A stretch of 64,000 nucleotides of DNA from an uncultured Bacteroidales bacterium (GTDB lineage: Bacteria > Bacteroidota > Bacteroidia > Bacteroidales > Bacteroidaceae), in NCBI GenBank assembly GCA_902779165.1, contig CACZAN010000012.1:1-64000 (forward strand), in the 5' to 3' direction. Below, one piece after another: positions 17,357-26,282 of the stretch (the stretch's first letter is position 1; each line of letters begins with the position of its first letter). A program made the translations under genes and the position numbers. Below the pieces are notes generated by a model. That model was not told the DNA's origin. It saw only the letters and a program-made list of their open reading frames with translations, and ran no database searches.

Positions 17357-19117
17357 ATGGATTTGAAAGTTCTCGAACTGAGCGAACAGGAAATCGTTCG
17401 CCGACAGAATATGGAAGCCTTACGCTCCATGGGCATCGAGCCTTATCCGGCTGCCGAGTTCCCCACCAACGCTTTTTCCACGGAGATTCGCGAAAGTTTC
17501 TGCGACACGGTAGAGGGCGAAGAACCACGCGAGGTGTGCATCGCAGGACGTATGATGAGCCAGCGTATCATGGGCAAGGCGTCGTTCTTTGAGTTGAAGG
17601 ACTCTAAGGGACGCATCCAGGTGTATGTTACCCGCGATGATATCTGTCCTGGCGAAAACAAGGATATGTATAATGTGGTGTTCAAGAAACTCCTCGACCT
17701 CGGAGACTTTGTGGGAGTCAAGGGCTTCGTGTTCCGAACACAGACAGGAGAGATCAGTGTGCATGCAAAGGAACTAACACTTCTTTCCAAGAGCCTGAAG
17801 CCCCTGCCCATCGTCAAAGAGAAGGACGGACAGGTCTACGACAGCTTCGACGACCCCGAGCTACGCTACCGCCAGCGGTATGTGGACCTCGTGGTTAACG
17901 CTGGTGTTAAAGAGACCTTCGAGAAGCGGGCAGTCATCGTGCGCACCATGCGGCGCATCCTTGACGAGGCTGGCTACACCGAGGTGGAAACCCCCATTCT
18001 GCAGATGATAGCTGGTGGCGCCACAGCACGGCCGTTCATCACCCATTTCAATGCCCTGAATCAGGATATGTATATGCGCATAGCCACCGAACTTTACCTC
18101 AAACGCCTCATTGTAGGTGGCTTCGAGGGAGTTTATGAGATGGGCAAGAACTTCCGCAATGAGGGTATGGACAAGACCCACAACCCAGAGTTTACTTGCA
18201 TGGAACTCTATGTCAGTTACAAGGATTACAACTGGATGATGTCGTTCACGGAAAAAATGCTGGAGGAAATCTGCACCGCCGTCAACGGCAAACCGGAAGT
18301 GGAGATTGACGGTAACGTTATCTCGTTCAAGGCTCCCTACCGCCGTTTGCCCATTCTCGATGCCATTCAGGAAAAGACTGGTTTCGACTGCAATGGCAAA
18401 AGCGAGGAGGAGATTCGGGCCTTCTGCAAACAGAAAGGCATGGAAGTAGATGAAACAATGGGCAAGGGCAAACTCATCGACGAACTCTTCGGAGAATTCT
18501 GCGAGGGCAGTTTCATCCAGCCCACCTTCATCACCGATTACCCCGTGGAGATGTCACCGCTGACGAAGATGCACCGCAGCAAGCCCGGCCTCACAGAGCG
18601 CTTCGAACTGATGGTCAACGGCAAGGAACTGGCCAACGCCTACTCCGAGCTCAACGACCCCATTGATCAGGAGGAACGCTTCATTGACCAGATGCGACTG
18701 GCAGATAAGGGTGACGACGAGGCCATGATCATCGACCATGACTTCCTGAGAGCATTGCAATATGGTATGCCACCCACCAGTGGTATAGGGATTGGAATTG
18801 ATCGTCTGGCCATGCTTATGACAGGGAAGTTCGCCATTGGAGAAATCATGCTCTTCCCACAGATGAAGCCCGAGAAACGTATTCCAAAGGACAAACCCGA
18901 AGCCTTCACAGCCCTCGGCTTCTCAGAGGACATCGTACCTATTCTCTATAAATGTGGCTACAATCTTGTCAGCGACCTTGCTGGCCAGAAGGCGCAGAAG
19001 GTACAGCAGCAGATTGGCGAGGTTATCAAGAAGTACAAACTGGATATTGAGAAACCCAGCGTACAGGAACTGGAACAGATACTTCCCCCTGCGCCGTCAT
19101 CAGAGGGAGCGGAATAG
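17357..19117 (+). CDS. lysS: Lysyl-tRNA synthetase, class II
   Basis: A 586-residue enzyme charging tRNA-Lys. The N-terminal OB-fold (about 55-170; [21 protein letters not shown]) binds the anticodon. The catalytic domain shows motif 2 ([17 protein letters not shown], about residue 266) and motif 3 ([16 protein letters not shown]). About 75 extra residues follow motif 3, with a helix-hairpin-helix-like stretch ([11 protein letters not shown]); this extension is usual in Bacteroidetes LysS. ATG 17357 is chosen because it starts the conserved [12 protein letters not shown] and lies after the -7 box. gpsA follows after 51 bp, then pgi, a HAD enzyme and fucO on the same strand. Confidence 0.96.
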   Translation: MDLKVLELSEQEIVRRQNMEALRSMGIEPYPAAEFPTNAFSTEIRESFCDTVEGEEPREVCIAGRMMSQRIMGKASFFELKDSKGRIQVYVTRDDICPGENKDMYNVVFKKLLDLGDFVGVKGFVFRTQTGEISVHAKELTLLSKSLKPLPIVKEKDGQVYDSFDDPELRYRQRYVDLVVNAGVKETFEKRAVIVRTMRRILDEAGYTEVETPILQMIAGGATARPFITHFNALNQDMYMRIATELYLKRLIVGGFEGVYEMGKNFRNEGMDKTHNPEFTCMELYVSYKDYNWMMSFTEKMLEEICTAVNGKPEVEIDGNVISFKAPYRRLPILDAIQEKTGFDCNGKSEEEIRAFCKQKGMEVDETMGKGKLIDELFGEFCEGSFIQPTFITDYPVEMSPLTKMHRSKPGLTERFELMVNGKELANAYSELNDPIDQEERFIDQMRLADKGDDEAMIIDHDFLRALQYGMPPTSGIGIGIDRLAMLMTGKFAIGEIMLFPQMKPEKRIPKDKPEAFTALGFSEDIVPILYKCGYNLVSDLAGQKAQKVQQQIGEVIKKYKLDIEKPSVQELEQILPPAPSSEGAE

Positions 19118-19168
19118 TCATCTTCCCAGATATTATCCCATTGTCAATGATAATACTCTTTTCGAGTT

Positions 19169-20221
19169 ATGATAGGTTTTGGCTCACAATCTACAGACGT
19201 TAGCGCTCCCTCCCTTTGGAGGTTAGGGGGTGAGTCTCCCATTATAGCTATTATGGGTGGTGGCAGTTGGGCGACGGCTATCGCTAAGATGATGCTGGAG
19301 AAGAACGACAGCATCTGGTGGTACATGCGACGCCAGGACCGCATCGACGACTTCCGGCGTCTCAGCCACAACCCAGCCTACCTTACGGGAGTACACTTCG
19401 ATGTGGACCGCATACATTTCTCCGCCGACATCAACGAAGTCATAGAGCACAGCGACGCCCTCGTGTGGGTGACGCCCTCACCCTACCTCAAGCCCCACCT
19501 TAAGAAACTCAAGGTACGCCTGCGCGATAAGTTCAACATTACCGCTATCAAGGGTATCGTGCCCGACGAGAACCTCGTTTGCTCCGAGTATTTCCATCAG
19601 GTGTACAATGTGCCCGATGAGAATCTTGCCGTACTTGCAGGACCCTCACACGCCGAAGAGGTCGCATTGGGACGACTGACATACCTCACCGTGGGTTGTG
19701 CCGACGAGGAGAAGGCCCAGTCCTTTGCGGATATGATGGCCTCGGAGTACGTGAAGACCACCACCTCACGTGATGTAATAGGCATTGAATATGCCTCCGT
19801 GCTGAAGAATGTGTACGCTATAGCTGCTGGTATTTGCCGGGGACTAAAATATGGCGATAACTTCCAGGCTGTGCTTATGGCAAACTGCGTGCAGGAAATG
19901 AACCGTTTCCTGGCCACCGTGCATCCCATACAGCGCAGTATTTTTGAGAGCGTGTATATGGGTGACCTCATCGTCACGGGCTACAGCCAGTTCTCCCGAA
20001 ACCGTATCTTCGGCACAATGATAGGACAGGGCTACAGTGTCAAGAGTGCACAGATAGAGATGGAGATGATTGCCGAGGGTTACTTCGGCACCAAATGTAT
20101 GAAGGAGATCAACGCCCAACTCCATGTCAATATGCCCATCCTTGATGCCGTTTACAATATCCTTTATGAGCACATTTCTCCCACCGTTGAAATCAAGTTG
20201 CTCACAGATAGCTTTAGATAA
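19169..20221 (+). CDS. gpsA: Glycerol-3-phosphate dehydrogenase [NAD(P)+]
   Basis: A 350-residue cytosolic enzyme reducing dihydroxyacetone phosphate to sn-glycerol 3-phosphate for phospholipid synthesis. The Rossmann motif IMGGGSWATAIAKM begins near residue 28. AIKGIV, VLAGPSHAEEVA and the catalytic-Lys region ASVLKNVYAIAAGI are all present. The first 25 residues are abnormal: bases 19204-19238 are a CTCCCTCC/GGAGG palindrome arm like those at 33078 and 47419, encoding APSLWRLGGES. The native start appears to have been replaced, and ATG 19169 upstream of the repeat now supplies it. A terminator follows the stop. Confidence 0.93.
   Translation: MIGFGSQSTDVSAPSLWRLGGESPIIAIMGGGSWATAIAKMMLEKNDSIWWYMRRQDRIDDFRRLSHNPAYLTGVHFDVDRIHFSADINEVIEHSDALVWVTPSPYLKPHLKKLKVRLRDKFNITAIKGIVPDENLVCSEYFHQVYNVPDENLAVLAGPSHAEEVALGRLTYLTVGCADEEKAQSFADMMASEYVKTTTSRDVIGIEYASVLKNVYAIAAGICRGLKYGDNFQAVLMANCVQEMNRFLATVHPIQRSIFESVYMGDLIVTGYSQFSRNRIFGTMIGQGYSVKSAQIEMEMIAEGYFGTKCMKEINAQLHVNMPILDAVYNILYEHISPTVEIKLLTDSFR
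19204..19238 (+). repeat. GC-rich palindromic element arm at the start of gpsA
   Basis: The stretch runs CTCCCTCCCTTTGGAGG followed by TTAGGGGGTGAGTCTCC. It has the same order of blocks as the right arm of the 113-bp element at 33078-33111 (CTCCCTCCC, GGAGG-type stem, GGGGG, GAGTC). It is translated as part of the gpsA N-terminus. Confidence 0.6.
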
Positions 20222-20231
20222 AGATAGTGTG

Positions 20232-20251
20232 CCCGACGGGTTTCCGTCGGG
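20232..20251 (+). terminator. Hairpin terminator after gpsA
   Basis: CCCGACGG-gttt-CCGTCGGG, a perfect 8-bp stem with a 4-nt loop and a TTCCCTTTT tail, 10 bases after the gpsA stop. Confidence 0.8.
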
Positions 20252-20293
20252 TTCCCTTTTAATAGCAATAACCCAATATAAGAAATAGAAGAA

Positions 20294-21634
20294 ATGATTA
20301 AACTCGACATCTCCAAAGTTGCTCCATTTGTGAGCGCAGAGACCATCAACGCCTACGCACCTCGCGTGGCAGAAGTTCAGAAAGCACTCGAAGCAGGCAC
20401 CTGCCCTGGTAACGACTTCCTCGGCTGGCTCCACCTGCCCAGTAGTATCACCCCCGCATTCTTGGCCGACATTAAGGCAACCGCAGCCACCCTCCGCAGC
20501 GAGTGTGATGCCGTAGTAGTAGCTGGTATTGGCGGCAGCTACCTTGGCGCTAAAGCTGTCATCGAGGCCCTCAGTAACAGTTTTGAATGGCTGGCACGTG
20601 ACGGTAAGTCTCCCGCCATCCTTTTCGCCGGAAACAACATCGGCGAGGATTACCTTTATGAGCTCACCACCTACTTGAAGGGCAAGCGCTTTGGCGTTAT
20701 CAATATCTCAAAGTCAGGTACGACCACTGAGACAGCCCTCGCTTTCCGACTTCTGAAGAAACAGTGCGAACAGCAGCTCGGCAAGGAAACTGCCAAGAAG
20801 GTTATCGTCGCCATCACCGACGCAAAGCGTGGAGCCGCACGCACCTGTGCTGATAAGGAAGGTTACAAGAGTTACGTCATTCCAGACAACGTCGGTGGAC
20901 GTTTCAGTGTCCTCACCCCTGTGGGACTTCTTCCCATTGCTGTAGCTGGCTTCGATATCGACAAGCTCGTGAAGGGAGCTCAGGATATGGAGAAGCAGAC
21001 GGCTGTTGATACGCCCTTTGCCGAGAACCCTGCTGCCGTTTATGCAGCCACCCGCAACGCTTTGTATGTCAGCGGTAAAAAGATAGAGATTTTGGCCAAC
21101 TACCAGCCGAAGCTTCACTTCATGGCAGAATGGTGGAAGCAGCTCTACGGCGAGAGCGAGGGCAAGGACGGCAAGGGTCTCTTTCCTGCCAGCGTTGACC
21201 TTACAACCGACCTCCATAGTATGGGACAATGGATTCAGGAAGGAGAGCGCAGCATCTTTGAGACTGTTATCAGCGTCCAGACCCCCGAGCACAGCCTCCT
21301 CTTCCCCAGCGATGACGAGAACCTCGACGGCCTGAATTTCCTCGCAGGCAAGCGCGTAGACGAAGTCAATAAGATGGCAGAATTGGGCACACAGCTCGCG
21401 CATGTCGACGGTGGCGTTCCGAATATTCGTATAGCTATTGACCGCCTCGACGCCTACCACCTCGGCCAGCTCATCTACTTCTTCGAACTTGGCTGCGGTA
21501 TTCATTGCAACCTCCTTGGTGTCAATGCCTTCAACCAGCCTGGTGTGGAAGCTTACAAGAAGAATATGTTTGCCCTCCTCGGTAAGCCCGGCTACGAGAA
21601 GGAGACCGAAGCCATTCAAGCCCGCCTCGGCTAA
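20294..21634 (+). CDS. pgi: Glucose-6-phosphate isomerase
   Basis: A 446-residue glycolytic enzyme interconverting glucose 6-phosphate and fructose 6-phosphate, of the shorter Gram-positive-like type common in Bacteroidetes. The two SIS subdomains show the phosphate-binding [17 protein letters not shown] and [16 protein letters not shown]. The conserved Glu region [15 protein letters not shown] and the C-terminal [13 protein letters not shown] with the catalytic Lys are intact. It lies behind a terminator after gpsA, so it probably has its own promoter in the 70-bp gap. The HAD gene follows after 23 bp. Confidence 0.96.
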   Translation: MIKLDISKVAPFVSAETINAYAPRVAEVQKALEAGTCPGNDFLGWLHLPSSITPAFLADIKATAATLRSECDAVVVAGIGGSYLGAKAVIEALSNSFEWLARDGKSPAILFAGNNIGEDYLYELTTYLKGKRFGVINISKSGTTTETALAFRLLKKQCEQQLGKETAKKVIVAITDAKRGAARTCADKEGYKSYVIPDNVGGRFSVLTPVGLLPIAVAGFDIDKLVKGAQDMEKQTAVDTPFAENPAAVYAATRNALYVSGKKIEILANYQPKLHFMAEWWKQLYGESEGKDGKGLFPASVDLTTDLHSMGQWIQEGERSIFETVISVQTPEHSLLFPSDDENLDGLNFLAGKRVDEVNKMAELGTQLAHVDGGVPNIRIAIDRLDAYHLGQLIYFFELGCGIHCNLLGVNAFNQPGVEAYKKNMFALLGKPGYEKETEAIQARLG

Positions 21635-21657
21635 CTCTATTCATCAAATAGCTATTA

Positions 21658-22338
21658 ATGCTTAAAGCATTTTTTTTTGACATGGACGGCGTACTGTTCG
21701 ACAGTATGCCGGGCCATGCTTTTGCGTGGGCAAAGGTCATGACGGCCTATGGTCTGCCGATGACCCCGGAGGATGCGTTCGAGAATGAGGGACGCACAGG
21801 AATCGGAACCATCAGCATCTTCACCCGTCGTTATTGGAATCGTGATGCCTCTGAAGAGGAGGCACGCGAGCTCTATCGTCGCAAGACCATTGTCTTCAAC
21901 GAGTACATGGAGCAGTTCGGCGGCGAGGCTCCCGAAATGTCGGGCGCTGCAGAAGTGTTAAATAAGGTGCGCGCGCGCGGACTCAAGCGCGTACTCGTCA
22001 CCGGTAGCGCACAGCAGTCGCTCCTCACCCGCCTCGAAAAGCATTATCCCGGACACTTCACACCGGAATTTATGGTCACCGGTGATGATGTGCGCTACGG
22101 CAAACCCAACCCTGAACCCTATCTCATGGCCCTGAAGAAGGCTGGAGTAGGAGCCGACGAAGCACTTGTGGTGGAGAACGCACCCCTCGGCGTGCGCGCC
22201 GCTGTGGCTGCTGGCATCCGAACCATTGCAGTCAACACTGGTCCCCTCGATCCTCAGCTCCTCCTCAACGAAGGCGCCAGTTGGCTCTTCCCTTCTATGC
22301 AGGCCCTCGCCGACCACTTCGACGAACTACCACTCTGA
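21658..22338 (+). CDS. HAD superfamily sugar-phosphate phosphatase / beta-phosphoglucomutase-like
   Basis: A 226-residue cytosolic HAD hydrolase, subfamily IA with a helical cap. Motif I is FFDMDGVLFDS (nucleophile Asp and acid/base Asp), motif II is VLVTGSAQQS, motif III Lys lies in YGKPNPEPYL, and motif IV reads VVENAPLGVRAA, where many relatives have an ED pair. The substrate is probably a sugar phosphate; it could be a phosphatase or a mutase and the sequence does not decide. It sits between pgi and fucO with gaps of 23 and 37 bp, suggesting one transcript devoted to sugar phosphate turnover. Confidence 0.88.
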   Translation: MLKAFFFDMDGVLFDSMPGHAFAWAKVMTAYGLPMTPEDAFENEGRTGIGTISIFTRRYWNRDASEEEARELYRRKTIVFNEYMEQFGGEAPEMSGAAEVLNKVRARGLKRVLVTGSAQQSLLTRLEKHYPGHFTPEFMVTGDDVRYGKPNPEPYLMALKKAGVGADEALVVENAPLGVRAAVAAGIRTIAVNTGPLDPQLLLNEGASWLFPSMQALADHFDELPL

Positions 22339-22375
22339 TAAACCTATATTCATCACCTTTTAAACCCAACAGACT

Positions 22376-23530
22376 ATGGTAAACAGATTTATCCTCAACG
22401 AAGTTTCGTACTTCGGGCCTGGAGCACGCAAAGAGCTGCCCGGCGTAGTGAAAAGACTCGGATTCAAGAAAGCCCTCGTGGTGACAGACAAGGGCCTCAT
22501 GCAGTTCGGCGTCGCCAAATTGGTCCTCGACGTGCTGGACGAGGCTGGCATTGCCTATGACATCTTTGACGACGTCAAGCCCAACCCCACCGTCACGAAC
22601 GTGAAGAATGGCATCGAGGCCTGCAAGAAGGCTGGGGCGGACTTCATCGTCGCCATCGGAGGAGGGTCAAGCATGGATACCGCAAAAGGAATTGGTATCG
22701 TTGTCAATAACCCAGAGTTCAGCGACATCGTATCCCTCGAAGGCGTGGCAGATACGAAGAAGAAATCCCTGCCCATCATCGCCATGCCCACCACTGCCGG
22801 TACCGCAGCAGAGACTACGATCAACTACGTCATCATCGATGAGACGCGTCAGGCAAAAATGGTCTGTGTGGACCCAAACGACATTCCTTGCGTAGCAATC
22901 ATTGATGCTGAACTGATGTACTCCCTGCCCAAGAGCCTCACAGCTGCTACAGGAATGGACGCTATGACACATGCCATCGAAGGTCTCATCACCAAGGCCG
23001 CATGGGAACTCAGCGACATGTTCGAGGTGAAGGCCATAGAGATGATCTACAAGTATTTGCCGCTGGCTGTCAACGAACCCACCAATCCCGTGGGCCGCGA
23101 TGGAATGGCTGTGGCACAATATGTTGCCGGTATGGCATTCTCTAACGTGGGTCTCGGCGTGGATCATGGTATGGCACATCCCCTTTCCGCCCTCTTCGAT
23201 GTCCCCCATGGTGTGGCCTGTGCCATGTTGCTGCCCACCGTCATGCGCTTCAATATGCCAGCCGCAAAGGAGAAGTATGTAGAAATTGCCAAGGCCTGTG
23301 GCGTTTGGCAGTCCGGAATGACCACCGATGAGGCTGCCGAAGCTGCCTGCAAGGCCATCGAAGACCTCAGTGCCCTCGTCGGTACCAACAAGCGCCTCAC
23401 CGACCTCGGCATTACCGAGAACGACATCGAAGCCCTTGCCGAACAGGCTATTAACGACGTCTGCACTCCGGGCAATCCCCGTCCTGTCAGCAAGCAGGAC
23501 ATCATCGACCTCTATCATCAGATCCTGTAA
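22376..23530 (+). CDS. fucO: Lactaldehyde reductase (iron-dependent alcohol dehydrogenase)
   Basis: A 384-residue group III alcohol dehydrogenase that reduces L-lactaldehyde to L-1,2-propanediol with NADH. The NAD-binding GGGSSMDTAKG and the iron-binding segments (DAMTHAIEG, and GVDHGMAHPLSALFDVPHG with two His) are all present. The sequence from MVNRFILNEVSYFGPGA onward is close to FucO over its whole length. Lactaldehyde is produced by RhaD at 11835 and by fuculose-1-P aldolase, so this enzyme would dispose of it and regenerate NAD+ under anaerobic growth. It is not in the rhamnose operon but ends the pgi-HAD-fucO run. Confidence 0.93.
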   Translation: MVNRFILNEVSYFGPGARKELPGVVKRLGFKKALVVTDKGLMQFGVAKLVLDVLDEAGIAYDIFDDVKPNPTVTNVKNGIEACKKAGADFIVAIGGGSSMDTAKGIGIVVNNPEFSDIVSLEGVADTKKKSLPIIAMPTTAGTAAETTINYVIIDETRQAKMVCVDPNDIPCVAIIDAELMYSLPKSLTAATGMDAMTHAIEGLITKAAWELSDMFEVKAIEMIYKYLPLAVNEPTNPVGRDGMAVAQYVAGMAFSNVGLGVDHGMAHPLSALFDVPHGVACAMLLPTVMRFNMPAAKEKYVEIAKACGVWQSGMTTDEAAEAACKAIEDLSALVGTNKRLTDLGITENDIEALAEQAINDVCTPGNPRPVSKQDIIDLYHQIL

Positions 23531-23553
23531 TCTGACCCTTCGTACCCCTTCTG

Positions 23554-23587
23554 GCGACCGCACCTGAGTACCCTCACGTGTGGTCGC
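23554..23587. terminator. Hairpin between convergent fucO and DUF4230 genes
   Basis: GCGACCGCAC / GTGTGGTCGC arms (10 bp, one G-T type mismatch) lie in the 112-bp gap between two convergent genes. There is no T-tract, so its role as a shared terminator is inferred from position. Confidence 0.45.
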
Positions 23588-23642
23588 TTGCGGTTGTAAG
23601 GCCTTATGTTTTCTTGCTAGCGTAGGGACGCTCGTCTCAGAG

Positions 23643-24263
23643 CTAATGGTCGGCGAATCGGATTTCGGTGTGGTTGAATCCGAAGGTGCGGAAGAGCGAG
23701 GTCATTTGTTTACGGGCGTTGTCTTCTGCCAGTCGTTGATTCGCAGGTGTGAGGCAACGCGCTTTCATTTGTCGTGCAGCCTTCTGGTACATCTGTTCCT
23801 TGGCTGCAGCGTCCCATGTGCCGCTCTCGTAGAAGGCTCGGGTGCGGGCCTCGTCAATGAAATGTTCCGAAAGAAGGGTGATGGGTGGAAGGGTGAGGGA
23901 CACGGTGTCTCCGTGCGCCAAGACCCATCCGTCCTCACATTGCGAGAGGTCAACACCCAGTCGCAGTGTTCCGTGATAGATTCGCACAAGACGGTCGTCG
24001 CGCGCCAGGGTGCGGTGGCGGATAGTGTCCACCAGTTCCTCATCGGCTAAGGCGAGAAACTCCCATTTTCCGATTCGTTCAATACTGCGGATGTGAGTGG
24101 GCGTGAGGTCAATCGCATTGGAACTGTAGAGTTCCAACCGCAGCAACGCCTTGTCCTCAGTGGCTTTGCGGAGATAAAGCGCGAGGAACACAAGGATGCC
24201 GGTAATTACGATAACGGCAATAGTGGGGCGCTCGATGATTCTATGGAATAAGTTTTTGCTCAC
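23643..24263 (-). CDS. DUF4230 protein with N-terminal membrane anchor
   Basis: A 206-residue protein of unknown function. Residues about 13-31 form one membrane helix (TIAVIVITGILVFLALYL), with the rest probably facing the periplasm. The C-terminal half (TLPPITLLSEHFIDEARTRAFY, and a helical KEQMYQKAARQM segment) is recognisable as DUF4230. It lies 41 bp downstream of a second DUF4230 gene in the same direction, so the pair is likely one transcript. Short of the family name, no activity can be inferred. Confidence 0.8.
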   Translation of the reverse strand: MSKNLFHRIIERPTIAVIVITGILVFLALYLRKATEDKALLRLELYSSNAIDLTPTHIRSIERIGKWEFLALADEELVDTIRHRTLARDDRLVRIYHGTLRLGVDLSQCEDGWVLAHGDTVSLTLPPITLLSEHFIDEARTRAFYESGTWDAAAKEQMYQKAARQMKARCLTPANQRLAEDNARKQMTSLFRTFGFNHTEIRFADH

Positions 24264-24304
24264 GTACGGTAGCTATATATTTAATGCTTCAATCTTTTAA
24301 CCTT

Positions 24305-24988
24305 TCAATCTCTCAATTTATCAACGTAGAAAGGTAAATCCTTTTCAGTGAATTCCTTGCGAAAGGTGATGAGGATGGCCTCTTCATCGAAGCCCAGGGC
24401 GGAAAACATGGGGATAAGGATGGCGGCCGCATTGTCGCGGGCGGTATGCAGGATTCCCAGTTCAGGCACTTGCCGGAGAATGCTGCGTACCCCCTGCGCG
24501 GTTAAGTCTGCCAACTCCTCGTCGCTGTAGTCGCTACGCAGCAGGTCGGTGAACTGCTTGGTGGATTCGTGGTTCACCTTTGATGAGATGACCACGACCT
24601 TGGGGTCGGGAAGGATGATATGGAGGTAGCGGCCGTCCGGCGAGCGTTCTATCTGACTCTCGTGGAAATAGGAGAAGTCGATGTATGCTTGCAGAGTGAC
24701 ATCGATGGGGATTGCCACCTTGCGGTCACCCAAAGAGAGCTGTGTATCGTACTCATGACCGAGGACGGTGGCCCGAAGGTGCTTGATATCTGAGTGGGTA
24801 ATGATCTTGTGAACCTTGTATTCGGCTGTGTAGAGCCGCGAGGTCTGTCTTACACGCAGCACGATATCCGTGGAGTCAGCCGCGACGACGCTGTCGGCAG
24901 CCTCGGTGGTCGTCGTTTGCTTCGTACACGCCCCTCCGAGTACCATTGAGAGGGACAAGATAAGTGGAAAAAACCTATTTTTCTTCAT
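24305..24988 (-). CDS. DUF4230 lipoprotein
   Basis: A 227-residue lipoprotein. ATG 24988 gives a standard lipoprotein signal (MKKNRFFPLILSLSMVLGGAC, lipidated Cys about 21). Residues about 45-220 are the DUF4230 region (ITHSDIKHLRATVLGHEYD, IDVTLQAYIDFSYF, DPKVVVISSKVNHES, FRKEFTEKDLPFYVD). It has the same domain as its downstream neighbour but a different anchor, suggesting the two proteins work together at the cell envelope. A TATCTTTG box lies nine bases before the ATG, so the leader is very short. Function unknown. Confidence 0.82.
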   Translation of the reverse strand: MKKNRFFPLILSLSMVLGGACTKQTTTTEAADSVVAADSTDIVLRVRQTSRLYTAEYKVHKIITHSDIKHLRATVLGHEYDTQLSLGDRKVAIPIDVTLQAYIDFSYFHESQIERSPDGRYLHIILPDPKVVVISSKVNHESTKQFTDLLRSDYSDEELADLTAQGVRSILRQVPELGILHTARDNAAAILIPMFSALGFDEEAILITFRKEFTEKDLPFYVDKLRD

Positions 24989-24997
24989 ATTTTGCTG

Positions 24998-25005
24998 CAA
25001 AGATA
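24998..25005 (-). promoter_or_regulatory. -7 box (TATCTTTG) for the DUF4230 pair
   Basis: Minus-strand TATCTTTG nine bases before the ATG at 24988; it is one half of a divergent promoter with 25049-25056. Confidence 0.55.
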
Positions 25006-25048
25006 ACAAAAACTTTCATCTCTAAACACTAAACTCTAAACTTTTTAT

Positions 25049-25056
25049 TACCTTTG
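25049..25056 (+). promoter_or_regulatory. -7 box (TACCTTTG) for the DUF4738-rfbC-rfbB run
   Basis: Perfect TAnnTTTG box 23 bases before the ATG at 25080. Confidence 0.6.
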
Positions 25057-25079
25057 CAGCGGAATTTCAATAAAAAGGT

Positions 25080-25634
25080 ATGAAAAGACCAACATTTGGG
25101 GCTTCTGCCCTGACTTTATTGCTGCTGTTTGCACTCTCGGCATGTGCCGGAAAGTCCAGCCAGATGCAAGAACAGACAGCACCCAGTGAATTTGAGGATG
25201 AAAACGCTGCTGCCGACGGCATTCAGCGGATGCATCCCTATGATTTCCCTGACACCCTGCACACAGGCGCGCATACCTATATATATACTATCCACCGTGA
25301 GGCCGACGAGAGTCTGCCCCTGGTGGAGGATGAGGAGGGAACCTGCTACGCCGATAACCGCTATACCCTCGCCATTCAGTGTGACGGACAGACATTCTTC
25401 AACCGCAGTTTCACCAAAGCCACTTTCGCCTCGTACCTCTCCAAGGAGTTCCTGGAGAATGGCTTGCTGGACGGTATGATGCTGGATAAGTCCCTGCCCG
25501 GTCTGGTGTTTGCGGTCAGTGTCACCCTCCCGCAGAGCGATATGGTAGAACCCCTGTTGTTGCACGTGGATAATGGTGGAGGTATTTCCATCGAGCGCGA
25601 CATCCGCAGCGAAAACGATTTCGAAGAGCAATGA
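25080..25634 (+). CDS. DUF4738-like lipoprotein
   Basis: A 184-residue lipoprotein of unknown function. The signal is ALTLLLLFALSACAG with the lipidated Cys near residue 22. A short acidic linker (FEDENAAADG) follows, then a beta-rich domain with HTYIYTIHREADESLP, YADNRYTLAIQCDGQTFFNRSF and LVFAVSVTLPQSDMVEP, which I recognise as DUF4738. Its stop overlaps the rfbC start by four bases (ATGA at 25631), so the two are translationally coupled, which is curious given that one is envelope-bound and the other cytosolic. Confidence 0.75.
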   Translation: MKRPTFGASALTLLLLFALSACAGKSSQMQEQTAPSEFEDENAAADGIQRMHPYDFPDTLHTGAHTYIYTIHREADESLPLVEDEEGTCYADNRYTLAIQCDGQTFFNRSFTKATFASYLSKEFLENGLLDGMMLDKSLPGLVFAVSVTLPQSDMVEPLLLHVDNGGGISIERDIRSENDFEEQ

Positions 25635-26185
25635 ACGTCATAGAGACCTCCATTCCCGGGCTGCTTATTATCGAGCCCCGTGTGTTCCGCGATGAGCGTG
25701 GATATTTCTTCGAGAGCTTTTCGCAACGTGACTTCGAGGCCCAGGTGGGCGAGGTACACTTCGTGCAGGACAACGAGAGCATGAGCCAGCGCGGCGTCAT
25801 CCGTGGCCTGCATTTCCAGCGGCCGCCCTACACCCAGACGAAGCTTGTGAGGGTGGTCAGCGGCAGCGTCCTCGACATCGCGGTGGATATTCGCGTGGGA
25901 TCACCCACCTACGGACAACACGTCGCCGTGCTGCTCAGTGGCGAGAACCAGCGGCAGTTCTTTGTCCCCAAAGGCTTTGCCCACGGCTTTGCCGTACTCT
26001 CCGACATCGCTGTCTTCCAGTACAAGTGCGATGAGTTCTACCACCCAGAGGCTGATGGCGGTATTCAGCTGGCCGATCCGGCACTGGACATCGACTGGCA
26101 GATACCTACCGACGAGGCGATCCGCAGCCAGAAGGACCTCACCCTGCCGCTATTGGCAGACCTCGACAATCCCTTCAGATATTAA
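25631..26185 (+). CDS. rfbC: dTDP-4-dehydrorhamnose 3,5-epimerase
   Basis: A 184-residue cytosolic epimerase of the RmlC cupin family, third step of dTDP-L-rhamnose synthesis. Conserved stretches are IIEPRVFRDERGYFFESF, FVQDNESMSQRGVIRGLHFQ (with catalytic His in GLHF), KLVRVVSGSVLDIAVD and FVPKGFAHGFAVLSD. The length is normal. It starts inside the stop of the DUF4738 gene and is followed after 97 bp by rfbB. rfbA and rfbD, needed to complete the pathway, are not in the window. Confidence 0.96.
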   Translation: MNVIETSIPGLLIIEPRVFRDERGYFFESFSQRDFEAQVGEVHFVQDNESMSQRGVIRGLHFQRPPYTQTKLVRVVSGSVLDIAVDIRVGSPTYGQHVAVLLSGENQRQFFVPKGFAHGFAVLSDIAVFQYKCDEFYHPEADGGIQLADPALDIDWQIPTDEAIRSQKDLTLPLLADLDNPFRY

Positions 26186-26282
26186 TGGGGCCAATGGGGC
26201 CCATAAGACCTATAAGACCTATTAGCCCCATTAAATCCATAAACCCAGCAAGTTTGACTTAAGCAATTAAAACGATACAACT
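26186..26282 (+). repeat. Spacer with GGGGCC and ACCTAT repeats between rfbC and rfbB
   Basis: The first half holds AATGGGGC twice in tandem, then three ACCTAT-containing units, then GCCCCATTA, which is complementary to the opening TAATGGGGC. It could fold into a stem closing over the short repeats. No gene or known RNA is recognised. Confidence 0.45.
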
